Of a DNA stretch of 39,139 bases, positions 8,021 to 14,563 are shown one piece after another (within the stretch, counting starts at the first letter, position 1; each line of letters begins with the position of its first letter). Position numbers and translations under genes: made by a program. Where the stretch lies: positions 1-39,139 of the forward strand of contig JAHJTB010000479.1 in assembly GCA_018830135.1 (NCBI GenBank). Reading direction: 5' to 3'. A model generated the notes under the pieces. It was not told the origin of the DNA, made no database searches, and worked only from the letters and a program-made list of their open reading frames with translations. This DNA is from Pseudomonadota bacterium (GTDB taxonomy: Bacteria > Desulfobacterota > Desulfarculia > Adiutricales > JAGVGV01).

Positions 8021-9685
8021 ATGAACCAGACCCATTATCCGTTTTGGCCCAAGCGCATGCCCACAACCCTGGTCTATCCCCGGACGCCGCTTTACGATTT
8101 CATGGAGACGTCGGCCCGTCGATACCCCGATCATACCGCCGTGGTCTGCTACGGCCGCCGCCTGAATTACGCCGAGCTCGACGAGGCCTGCCTGCGACTG
8201 GCCGGGGCCCTGGCCGGATTCGGCGTCGAAAAGGGCGATCGGGTCGCCTTGTACATGCAGAACTGTCCCCATTTCATCATCGGATTCTTCGGGACCATGC
8301 GGGCCAACGCCGTGCTCGTCCCGCTCAATCCCATGCTGGTGCCTGAAGAGTTCCGCAAGCTGCTCCGGGACTCGGGCGCGCGGGTCGTCATCACCACCAC
8401 CGAACTCTATGACCGGGCGGCCGAGGTCTGCCGGGAACTGGGCATCGAAAAGATCATCGTCGGCTCCCATCGGGACTACCTGCCCGAAGCCCCCGAACTG
8501 CCCGTGCCGCCCTTCATGCTCGAGGCGCCGGAGCGGATCGAAGGCGCCCCGGCCTGGCTGGATGTCCTGGCCGAAGCCGGACCGCCTCCCGAGGTCCGGG
8601 TCGGACCGGACGACCTGTGCCTGCTGCCCTACACCGCCGGTTCGACCGGTATTCCCAAGGGCTGCATGCATACCCACGCCAGCCTGACCTCCAACAGCCT
8701 GGGCGCCGCCGTGTTCGTGGGCATGACCGCCGCCAGTGTCCATCTGGCCGCCCTGCCGTTTTTTCACGTCACCGGCATGGTCCATAGCATGGTCGGCCCG
8801 GTAGTGGCCGGCGGAACCATCGTTCTGCTGACCCGATGGGACCGGGAGGCCGGACTCCAGGCCATTGAAAAATATCGGTGCACCCACTGGGTCAATATCA
8901 CGACCATGCTCATCGACGCCCTGGCCGCGCCGGGCATCGAATCCAGGGACCTGGGGTCCCTGCTCCAGGTCGGAGGCGGCGGCGCGCCGCTGCCCGTGGC
9001 CGTGGGCGAGCAGTTGCGCGACCTGACCGGACTGACCTACGTCGAAGGCTACGGCCTGACCGAAACCATCTCCCAGACCCATTTCAATCCCCCGGACCGG
9101 GCCAGACTCGGCAGCGTAGGCGTGCCCCACTTCGGAACCGACTCCCGCGTGATCGACCCGTCCACAGGCGTGGAGGTCCCCCCGGGCCAGGACGGCGAGA
9201 TCGTGGTTCACGGGCCCCAGGTCCTCAAGGGCTACTGGAACAAGCCCGACGAAACCCGGGAGGCCTTCATCGAACTGGAAGGCAAGACCTTCTTTCGCAC
9301 CGGCGACATCGGACGAATGGACGAAGAAGGGTATTTCTACATCGTCGATCGGGTCAAGCGCATGATCAACGCGGCCGGTTTCAAGGTCTGGCCCACCGAG
9401 GTCGAGGCCGTGCTTTACCATCATCCGGCCGTGCTCGAGGCCTGCGTCGTCGGCGTGCCGGACCCGGAACGGGTCGAGAACGTCAAGGCCTTCATCGTGA
9501 CCAAACCGGAACATCGCGACCGGGTCTCGGCCGATGAGATCATCGCCTGGTCCCGGGAGCGAATGTCGGCCTACAAATACCCCCGCCTGGTCGAGTTCGT
9601 CGAGGAACTGCCCAAAAGTGGCGCCGGCAAGGTCCTGTGGCGGGTGCTTCAGGAACAGGAGCGGGAGCGGGTCGCGAAGGGCTGA
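8021..9685 (+). CDS. AMP-dependent acyl-CoA synthetase (class I adenylate-forming ligase)
   Basis: This 554-residue ligase activates a carboxylic acid with ATP and CoA through an acyl-adenylate. The phosphate-binding motif YTAGSTGIPKG begins at residue 204 and is slightly divergent from the usual YTSGTTG. YGLTETISQTHFNP is the adenine motif, and RTGDIGRMDEEGY followed by DRVKRMINAAGFKVWPTEVE forms the hinge. The catalytic lysine lies in GAGKVLWR near the C-terminus. ATG 8021 is preceded by AGGAG at 8011-8015. It fits as the activating enzyme that feeds acids to the kinases and dehydratase upstream, equivalent to LvaE in the levulinate pathway. Substrate chain length cannot be read from the sequence. 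Confidence 0.92.
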   Translation: MNQTHYPFWPKRMPTTLVYPRTPLYDFMETSARRYPDHTAVVCYGRRLNYAELDEACLRLAGALAGFGVEKGDRVALYMQNCPHFIIGFFGTMRANAVLVPLNPMLVPEEFRKLLRDSGARVVITTTELYDRAAEVCRELGIEKIIVGSHRDYLPEAPELPVPPFMLEAPERIEGAPAWLDVLAEAGPPPEVRVGPDDLCLLPYTAGSTGIPKGCMHTHASLTSNSLGAAVFVGMTAASVHLAALPFFHVTGMVHSMVGPVVAGGTIVLLTRWDREAGLQAIEKYRCTHWVNITTMLIDALAAPGIESRDLGSLLQVGGGGAPLPVAVGEQLRDLTGLTYVEGYGLTETISQTHFNPPDRARLGSVGVPHFGTDSRVIDPSTGVEVPPGQDGEIVVHGPQVLKGYWNKPDETREAFIELEGKTFFRTGDIGRMDEEGYFYIVDRVKRMINAAGFKVWPTEVEAVLYHHPAVLEACVVGVPDPERVENVKAFIVTKPEHRDRVSADEIIAWSRERMSAYKYPRLVEFVEELPKSGAGKVLWRVLQEQERERVAKG

Positions 9686-9733
9686 GGCCCGGGAAATGCT
9701 GGATTCGGTCAGTGGACACATCGAGGTGAGGAA

Positions 9734-10726
9734 ATGAGCGGAGCGACGGTGAATACGGTCATGGGAGCCGTTGAGGCAAAGGACCTGGGGCGGACCCTGA
9801 TGCACGAGCACATCGTTTTCGGCTATCCCGGCTGGTACGGCGATCTGAGCGTGGCGCCGTACGATCGGGAGGCCGCGCTGGAAGCCGGTCTGGAACTCAT
9901 GGATCGGGTCAAGGAATACGGAGTGAATGCCCTGGTGGATGCCACGCCCAACGACTGCGGCCGGGACGTGGAACTGCTCCGGGAAATATCCGAACGGACC
10001 GGTGTTCACATCATCTGTTCCACCGGGTACTACCACGAGGGCGAGGGGGCGCCGGTCTATTTCAAGATTCGCAACAAGGTCGGCGATGCCGTAGCCGAGA
10101 TACACGAGCTGTTCGTCAAGGAGATCACCGAGGGGATCGGCGGCACCGGGATCAAGGCCGGGGTGATCAAGGTCGCTTCGGGCAAGAATGTCATCACCGA
10201 CTACGACAAGCTGTTTTTCAAGGCCGCCGCCCGGGCCCAGCAGGACACGGGCGTGCCCATCATCACCCATACCCAGGCCGGGACCATGGGGCCGGAGCAG
10301 GCCCGGCTGCTGATTTCCGAGGGGGCCGATCCCGGGCGGATCATGATCGGCCACATGAGCGACAGCACGGACATCCGCTACCACGTCCGGGTCCTTAACG
10401 AAGGGGTCTTCGTGGGCATCGATCGCCTGGGGCTCCAGTACATCGTCGGATGCCCGTGGGACGTCGAACGATACGCGGTCATCATCGGCCTTGTGGGCAT
10501 CGGATACGCGGACCGGCTGATGTTCTCCCACGACTGGGTCGCCTACTGGATGGGCCGCGAGACGCCCATGTCGGAAGCGGCCGTGCCTCTGCTCGGCAAC
10601 TGGTACCCGACCCATCTCTTCAAAAACGTCATCCCGGCCCTCAAGAAGGGGGGCGTGTCCGAGGCCCAGATCAAGACCATGATCGAGGGCAATCCCCGGC
10701 GGCTGTTCGAGGGCGGCCCGGCCTGA
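9734..10726 (+). CDS. Phosphotriesterase-family metal hydrolase (putative lactonase)
   Basis: This 330-residue TIM-barrel amidohydrolase has the complete binuclear metal site of the phosphotriesterase family. H24 and H26 lie in MHEHIVF, the carboxylated lysine K146 in GVIKVASG, H179 in ITHTQAG, H207 in IGHMSD, and D267 in FSHDW. Phosphotriesterase-like lactonases of this family hydrolyse gamma- and delta-lactones to hydroxyacids, and true phosphotriesterase activity is usually secondary. In this neighbourhood a gamma-lactone would give a 4-hydroxyacid, the substrate class of the upstream enzymes. No signal peptide is seen, so it should be cytoplasmic. ATG 9734 follows GAGGTGAGG. It ends the first gene block. 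The specific substrate is unproven. Confidence 0.87.
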   Translation: MSGATVNTVMGAVEAKDLGRTLMHEHIVFGYPGWYGDLSVAPYDREAALEAGLELMDRVKEYGVNALVDATPNDCGRDVELLREISERTGVHIICSTGYYHEGEGAPVYFKIRNKVGDAVAEIHELFVKEITEGIGGTGIKAGVIKVASGKNVITDYDKLFFKAAARAQQDTGVPIITHTQAGTMGPEQARLLISEGADPGRIMIGHMSDSTDIRYHVRVLNEGVFVGIDRLGLQYIVGCPWDVERYAVIIGLVGIGYADRLMFSHDWVAYWMGRETPMSEAAVPLLGNWYPTHLFKNVIPALKKGGVSEAQIKTMIEGNPRRLFEGGPA

Positions 10727-10761
10727 CCGGCCGGGTCTCCGGATTCAAGGCGCAAATTTCC

Positions 10762-10789
10762 TTGACAATATACCGCCGGCCGATATAAT
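10762..10789 (+). promoter_or_regulatory. Consensus sigma-70 promoter for the attenuator unit
   Basis: TTGACA at 10762-10767 and TATAAT at 10784-10789 are perfect consensus hexamers separated by 16 bp. Transcription would begin near 10796, giving a short leader that places the leader peptide close to the 5' end. A promoter this strong is consistent with downstream control by attenuation rather than by initiation. Confidence 0.9.
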
Positions 10790-10809
10790 TGACCCACGAG
10801 GATATGAGT

Positions 10810-10872
10810 ATGCACGTCGTCACGCCCAATTATTATTACTTTTATTTTTTTAGGAGGACGTCCGGGCTTTAG
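10810..10872 (+). CDS. Tyr/Phe-rich leader peptide of a transcription attenuator
   Basis: This is a 20-codon open frame whose central codons read Tyr-Tyr-Tyr-Phe-Tyr-Phe-Phe (10831-10851), seven aromatic codons without interruption. ATG 10810 is preceded by GAGG at 10798-10801 with 8-nt spacing; an in-frame ATG at 10804 is too close to that site. The next two codons after the aromatic run are AGG AGG, which also make a perfect Shine-Dalgarno sequence and could slow ribosomes. The organisation is that of pheL-type leaders: ribosome position on the aromatic codons would report charged tRNA-Tyr and tRNA-Phe levels. The peptide itself probably has no other function. No Trp codon is present. Confidence 0.85.
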   Translation: MHVVTPNYYYFYFFRRTSGL

Positions 10873-10926
10873 TGTGTGACGACGCCCACGACCAGGAATC
10901 AAGCGGAGCACACACTCCGCTTTTTT
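10815..10926 (+). promoter_or_regulatory. Attenuator: alternative RNA structures (pause, antiterminator, terminator)
   Basis: Segment 1 (10815-10823, CGTCGTCAC) lies in the leader codons just before the Tyr/Phe run. It pairs over 9 bp with segment 2 (10876-10884, GTGACGACG). Segment 2 with its 5' flank (10871-10878, AGTGTGTG) pairs over 8 bp with segment 3 (10909-10916, CACACACT). Segment 3 is the loop plus the first two bases of the 3' arm of the terminator. A ribosome stalled on Tyr/Phe codons would cover segment 1, allow 2:3 pairing and block termination. A ribosome reaching the stop at 10870 would cover segment 2 and allow termination. The pairings are read directly from the sequence; the regulatory cycle follows the known phe/trp attenuator model. 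Confidence 0.85.
10903..10926 (+). terminator. Intrinsic terminator of the attenuator
   Basis: A GCGGAG / CTCCGC 6-bp stem with the loop CACACA is followed directly by six T residues (10921-10926). It lies 50 bp before the GNAT gene start, so readthrough depends on the antiterminator pairing. Confidence 0.88.
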
Positions 10927-10975
10927 ATTGGGCCGAAACCAGCCCTAACGGATGTCTTTTCGGAGGAAACGGGTC

Positions 10976-12565
10976 ATGACCCATCCCGCCCCCTTGGCGC
11001 CCTTGTCCGAATCCGATCCCGAACTGGCGCGCCTGAGTATCAACGACCGGCTCAGCCTGATCAGCCTGATCGACGAAGGAATTCGTCTGGGCTCTTCCGA
11101 CTCCCCCAAGGTGGCCGACCTGTTCGGCAACCTCTGGCAACTGGTCGGGGCCACGGTTTCGGGCAGCAAAATCGATCGTCTGGCGCCCGAACTCACCCCG
11201 AAAGGCTTTCGGGTCTTCGAGATCAACGCCGATTCCGGAGAAAACCTGGGCCGGCTGAACATGATTTATCTCAAAAAGCCCATCCCCTGCTATTACCTGG
11301 TCTTTGTCGAGGTCGCGCCGCCCTTCCGGCGCAAGGGCCTGGGGAATCGAATCCTGGAGTACTTCCGGGGCTTTTTGAAGGAAAAATCCGCGGTGGGCAT
11401 CCTGGACAACATCATTCCCGAGGACGATCCGACGTATGACATTTACGCCAAACAGGCCTGGGAACCCATCGAGGACGTCATCGGGGAAGGCTTGACCGAT
11501 CCGGAAGACAACTACATGGTCTTCATCCCGCCCTGCCTGCGAGGGAAGGACATTCGCGGACCCCTGGTCAAGCTGATCCATCACTTGAAAAGGAAGCGCG
11601 CCGTCATCGATATGCGGGACAACGAGGTCATGGTCGGCCGGACCATCGCCGAGTTCCGGGAGGTGTTTGGCGCCCTTCGGGCCTATTTCGGACCGGAGAT
11701 CGACCGGGGCGAAACCTCGCGGCTCATGTGCTTCATGTTCACCCGCTTCGTGACCAAGCTGATCGCTTTTCGCCGCCGGATCGGCGAACTGATCGGGTAC
11801 ACCGGCGGCGACTCCCTGGAGCAGATCATTCTGCCCGGGGAAATCGCGGTCCTGCCCGTCCAGTCCTACGCGCCCCGGGAACTGGACAGCAGGCCGCTGT
11901 CCTGGTTCGGTGAAGAGGACCTGTGGGTCAGGCTGCCCGAGGACCTCAAACAGCGGCCGGCCCGCTTCATCGAATCGTTGCCCGACTATCAACGCCCCAG
12001 CCTGATCAACTGGCGGCGGGACCGGGGGGGCGAACCGGGCCGGACCATGACCCTCGGCGATCTGATGGACCTGGGCTTCGATCCGACACGGCTCAAGGAA
12101 ATCGCGGTCGATGGCCGGGACTACATTTTCGAACGCATCCAGGTCCGCCAGGTCGAGGAACTGAGGAGAAAAAAGGAGATTCTGGAGCGGCTGGCTTCGG
12201 AAATGCCCGGGGCTCGGGTCAAGAACGCCCGGCTCGGGGCCAACCAGGTTCGGCTGGTCATACTCGACAGCGGAAACGCGTACGTCCTGCGCCGCAAGGT
12301 GGAAGGCATCCACTGGGAGGAGGCGGTCGAACAGCTCCAGACCACGGAGGAGTTGAAAAAGGTCAATGCTTCGACCCGGATCGACCGGCTGATCCTGGCC
12401 ACCGTCCGTAAGGTCAACCAGACCGTTGCCCGTAAGCTGGACCTGGACGAAAAAATGGTCCAGGACCAGATGACCTGCTTCGTTTCCTGGGACCTGGCCG
12501 GCAACCGGCCCCGGCTGCTTATCGACTACGCCGGCACTTCCCTCGATGCGGTATGGATGGCCTGA
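10976..12565 (+). CDS. Uncharacterised GNAT-domain protein under Tyr/Phe attenuation
   Basis: This 529-residue protein is cytoplasmic, with no signal or membrane segment. Residues about 75-190 resemble a GNAT acyltransferase fold: the strand YYLVFVEVAP is followed by the acyl-CoA pyrophosphate loop RRKGLGNRIL at 118-127. The remaining 340 residues are not recognised. They include charged helices (about 385-415, VRQVEELRRKKEILERLASE) and a C-terminal segment ending in SWDLAGNRPRLLIDYAG. ATG 10976 has GGAGGA at 10961-10966. It is the only gene after the attenuator. An acyltransferase acting on an amino acid, aminoacyl-tRNA or protein would suit control by aromatic tRNA charging, but this is speculation. 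Confidence 0.7.
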   Translation: MTHPAPLAPLSESDPELARLSINDRLSLISLIDEGIRLGSSDSPKVADLFGNLWQLVGATVSGSKIDRLAPELTPKGFRVFEINADSGENLGRLNMIYLKKPIPCYYLVFVEVAPPFRRKGLGNRILEYFRGFLKEKSAVGILDNIIPEDDPTYDIYAKQAWEPIEDVIGEGLTDPEDNYMVFIPPCLRGKDIRGPLVKLIHHLKRKRAVIDMRDNEVMVGRTIAEFREVFGALRAYFGPEIDRGETSRLMCFMFTRFVTKLIAFRRRIGELIGYTGGDSLEQIILPGEIAVLPVQSYAPRELDSRPLSWFGEEDLWVRLPEDLKQRPARFIESLPDYQRPSLINWRRDRGGEPGRTMTLGDLMDLGFDPTRLKEIAVDGRDYIFERIQVRQVEELRRKKEILERLASEMPGARVKNARLGANQVRLVILDSGNAYVLRRKVEGIHWEEAVEQLQTTEELKKVNASTRIDRLILATVRKVNQTVARKLDLDEKMVQDQMTCFVSWDLAGNRPRLLIDYAGTSLDAVWMA

Positions 12566-12589
12566 TCCCGGGCGCACGATATTCGTAGC

Positions 12590-12646
12590 CCGGCGGCTCC
12601 TGGCAAAGACGATGATGGTCCTTCCGTCTTTGCGAGGGGCCGCCGG
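12590..12646. repeat. Palindromic repeat element (REP/MITE-like)
   Basis: Two 22-nt arms (12590-12611 and 12625-12646) pair with one G-U and one mismatch around a 13-nt loop. The right arm and flank, CGTCTTTGCGAGGGGCC then GCGACCAGGCAATC, resemble the dispersed TTGCGAGG...GCGAC..GCAATC palindromes known from many bacterial genomes. No T-run follows. It lies between the convergent GNAT and DsrE-family genes and could act as a bidirectional 3'-end structure. Confidence 0.65.
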
Positions 12647-12727
12647 CGACCAGGCAATCAATCTATTGGATTCTATATAATTTCCGTCCCCCGGCCTGGA
12701 TACCGAGTGAGAAATCCGGGCTTCTAT

Positions 12728-13084
12728 CTAGAATGTCAGCATGACCCAGTCGCTTTTGAGCATCTCGGTCAGCGGCTGTCCCATGTATTTGACTTCTATC
12801 CCAAGAGCGGCCAGATCGTCGGATACGCCGTACATGTCCGAGCAGGCCTTGCAGGCCTGCAGTTCGACCCCCGCCTGCGACACCGCGCCGATCTGTTCCC
12901 GCAGATTCGGATCGTCACTGAGCAGTTTGGCCGACGGTCCCCAGACCACCAGACGCACCTGTTCCCACCAGCCCCGCAGTTTGGCGTTCCGGGTATACAT
13001 GAAGACCAGTTTTTCGGCGACATCCGGGTCCCCCGAACTCCAGATCACGCACAACTTTCCCGTGGCTTCAGTTTTTTCGGTCAT
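12728..13084 (-). CDS. DsrE-family protein
   Basis: This small protein of 118 residues has the alpha/beta pattern of the DsrE/DsrF-like family: strand KLCVIWSSGDPDVAEKLVFMY, strand VRLVVWGPSAKLL, a helix, then GVELQACKACSDMYGV with two cysteines in the region where family members carry a reactive cysteine. Members transfer or bind sulfur, though many are uncharacterised. The start at 13084 is fixed by an AAGGAGGG ribosome site, and a GGGCCGA / TCGGCCC hairpin (13112-13128) sits in its upstream leader. It is divergent from the aminotransferase operon and convergent with the GNAT gene. No dsr genes lie nearby, so its partner is unknown. Confidence 0.75.
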   Translation of the reverse strand: MTEKTEATGKLCVIWSSGDPDVAEKLVFMYTRNAKLRGWWEQVRLVVWGPSAKLLSDDPNLREQIGAVSQAGVELQACKACSDMYGVSDDLAALGIEVKYMGQPLTEMLKSDWVMLTF

Positions 13085-13200
13085 TTTACCCTCCTTGTAG
13101 GCTGCGCCTTCGGGCCGAATGTCGGCCCGGGGCGATGTTCCCTCTTGATATCCATACACCACAACCCGGTTTTTTGCCCGCCGGGTCCAGACCGGTCGTC

Positions 13201-13229
13201 TTGACACCACCGGGCGGTCGACCTATAGT
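13201..13229 (+). promoter_or_regulatory. Promoter of the glyoxylate aminotransferase/glycolate oxidase operon
   Basis: TTGACA (13201-13206), a 17-bp spacer and TATAGT (13224-13229) form a near-consensus sigma-70 promoter. It leaves a leader of about 140 nt before ATG 13376. I see no recognisable riboswitch in that leader, only a short CCTGC/GCAGG pairing. Confidence 0.78.
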
Positions 13230-13375
13230 TACAAAAGGAATGCCGCGAATCAGGCCTTGCCGCAAGAACTCAGATGACCCGGTCCGAGGCGAACGCGTGA
13301 ATCGTCCTGCTTTCCGTCGTTCGTATCGGGCAGGCAGCCCCAGGCCATGACGCCAATACCTTCCGAGGAGACACC

Positions 13376-14563
13376 ATGACCATTGATTCCCTTCAGTTCA
13401 AGGACCTCGATCCGGGAGAACGGCTGCTCATGGGGCCGGGCCCCAGCAACGTACCGGCCCGGGTGCTCCAGGCCATGGCCGCCCCCTGCATCGGTCACCT
13501 GGACGCCCGGTTTCTGACTTACATGGACGAGACCCAGAAGCTGCTGCGGTTTCTATTCCAGACGGAAAATGCCCTGACGATCCCGGTTTCCGGAACCGGC
13601 AGCGCCGGCATGGAGACCTGTTTCGTCAATCTGGTCGAGCCCGGAGATGAGGTGGTCGTCTGCGTCAACGGCGTTTTCGGTACGCGGATGTCGGATATCG
13701 TCGGCCGTCTGGGCGGCAAGCTGACCCGGGTGGACGCGGAATGGGGGCGGGCCGTGGACCCGGAGGCCGTGCGCAGGGCCGTCCGGAACGGGCGGCCCAA
13801 GGTTCTGGCCGTGGTTCATGCCGAGACCTCCACCGGCGTCAGACAGCCCCTCGATGATCTGGCGGCCATTGCCCGGGAGTGCGGCGCGCTGTTCATGGTG
13901 GACACGGTCACCTCCCTGGGCGGCATCGAAGTTGCCCTGGACCGGATCGGGGTGGACGCGGCGTACAGCGGCACCCAGAAATGTATTTCCTGCCCGCCCG
14001 GACTCGCCCCGGTCTCCTTCAGTTCGGCGGCCGTCCAGGCCATGGAAAAACGGAAGACGCCCGTGGTCAGTTGGTACCTGGACATGACCATGGTTCGGAG
14101 TTACTGGGGCGAGGAGAGAAAGTATCATCACACCGCGCCGATCAACATGACCTACGGCCTGCGCGAGGCCCTGCGCCTGATCGCCGAGGAGGGGCTCGAT
14201 GCCCGTTTCGAACGGCATCGCCTCAACCATCGGGCCCTGGTGGCCGGCCTGGAGGCCATGGGGCTGGCCATGCTGGCGCCCGAAGCCGAGCGCCTGCCCA
14301 TGCTCAACGCGGTCCGCGTTCCCGAAGGGGCCGACGATCTGAAGGTGCGCCAGTCGCTGATGCGGAACTGGAACATCGAGATCGGCGGCGGTCTGGGCGC
14401 TCTGGCCGGAAAAATCTGGCGCGTAGGGCTCATGGGCCATACCTCCCGCCGGCAGTCCGTATATCTTTTCCTGTCCGCCCTCGAGACCGTGCTCAAGGCC
14501 CAGGGCCTTTCGTTAAGGCCCGACGCCCTGGACGCGGCGGCGGCGGTTTACGGTTCGACTTGA
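13376..14563 (+). CDS. PLP-dependent alanine/serine-glyoxylate aminotransferase family protein
   Basis: This class V aminotransferase has 395 residues, the usual length. It opens with LLMGPGPSNVPARVLQAM, typical of alanine-glyoxylate and serine-glyoxylate transaminases. SGTGSAGMETCFVNLVEPGD binds cofactor phosphate, FMVDTVTSLGG carries the PLP-ring aspartate, and the Schiff-base lysine is K202 in SGTQKC. It would convert glyoxylate plus an amino donor to glycine. The next two genes encode a glycolate oxidase that makes glyoxylate, so the three form a glycolate-to-glycine module. Its stop overlaps the next start in the four bases TTGA. ATG 13376 follows GAGGAGACACC. A donor other than alanine, or a phosphonate-type amine, cannot be excluded. 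Confidence 0.88.
   Translation: MTIDSLQFKDLDPGERLLMGPGPSNVPARVLQAMAAPCIGHLDARFLTYMDETQKLLRFLFQTENALTIPVSGTGSAGMETCFVNLVEPGDEVVVCVNGVFGTRMSDIVGRLGGKLTRVDAEWGRAVDPEAVRRAVRNGRPKVLAVVHAETSTGVRQPLDDLAAIARECGALFMVDTVTSLGGIEVALDRIGVDAAYSGTQKCISCPPGLAPVSFSSAAVQAMEKRKTPVVSWYLDMTMVRSYWGEERKYHHTAPINMTYGLREALRLIAEEGLDARFERHRLNHRALVAGLEAMGLAMLAPEAERLPMLNAVRVPEGADDLKVRQSLMRNWNIEIGGGLGALAGKIWRVGLMGHTSRRQSVYLFLSALETVLKAQGLSLRPDALDAAAAVYGST

Noticed and set aside
6533-10615. Very long minus-strand open frame (about 1,360 codons)
   Set aside because: It lies opposite three well-supported genes with clear family motifs. It is rich in Gly, His, Val and Asp, has no recognisable domain, and is a codon-bias artefact of GC-rich DNA.
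10872-10978. GTG frame starting at the leader stop and running through the terminator
   Set aside because: AGGAGG is 14 nt away, too far for a ribosome site, and the region is explained by the attenuator pairings.
12707-13204. Plus-strand frame opposite the DsrE-family gene
   Set aside because: The minus-strand gene has a strong ribosome site and a family-like fold pattern; the plus frame has neither.
13230-13375. Possible glycine or other riboswitch in the aminotransferase leader
   Set aside because: No conserved glycine, SAM or THF aptamer core could be found, only weak short pairings.
13879-14559. Upstream extension of the GlcD-GlcE frame into the aminotransferase gene
   Set aside because: The extension overlaps a conserved gene in another frame and is Arg/Gly/Pro-rich with no homology features, so the gene is taken to start near 14560.
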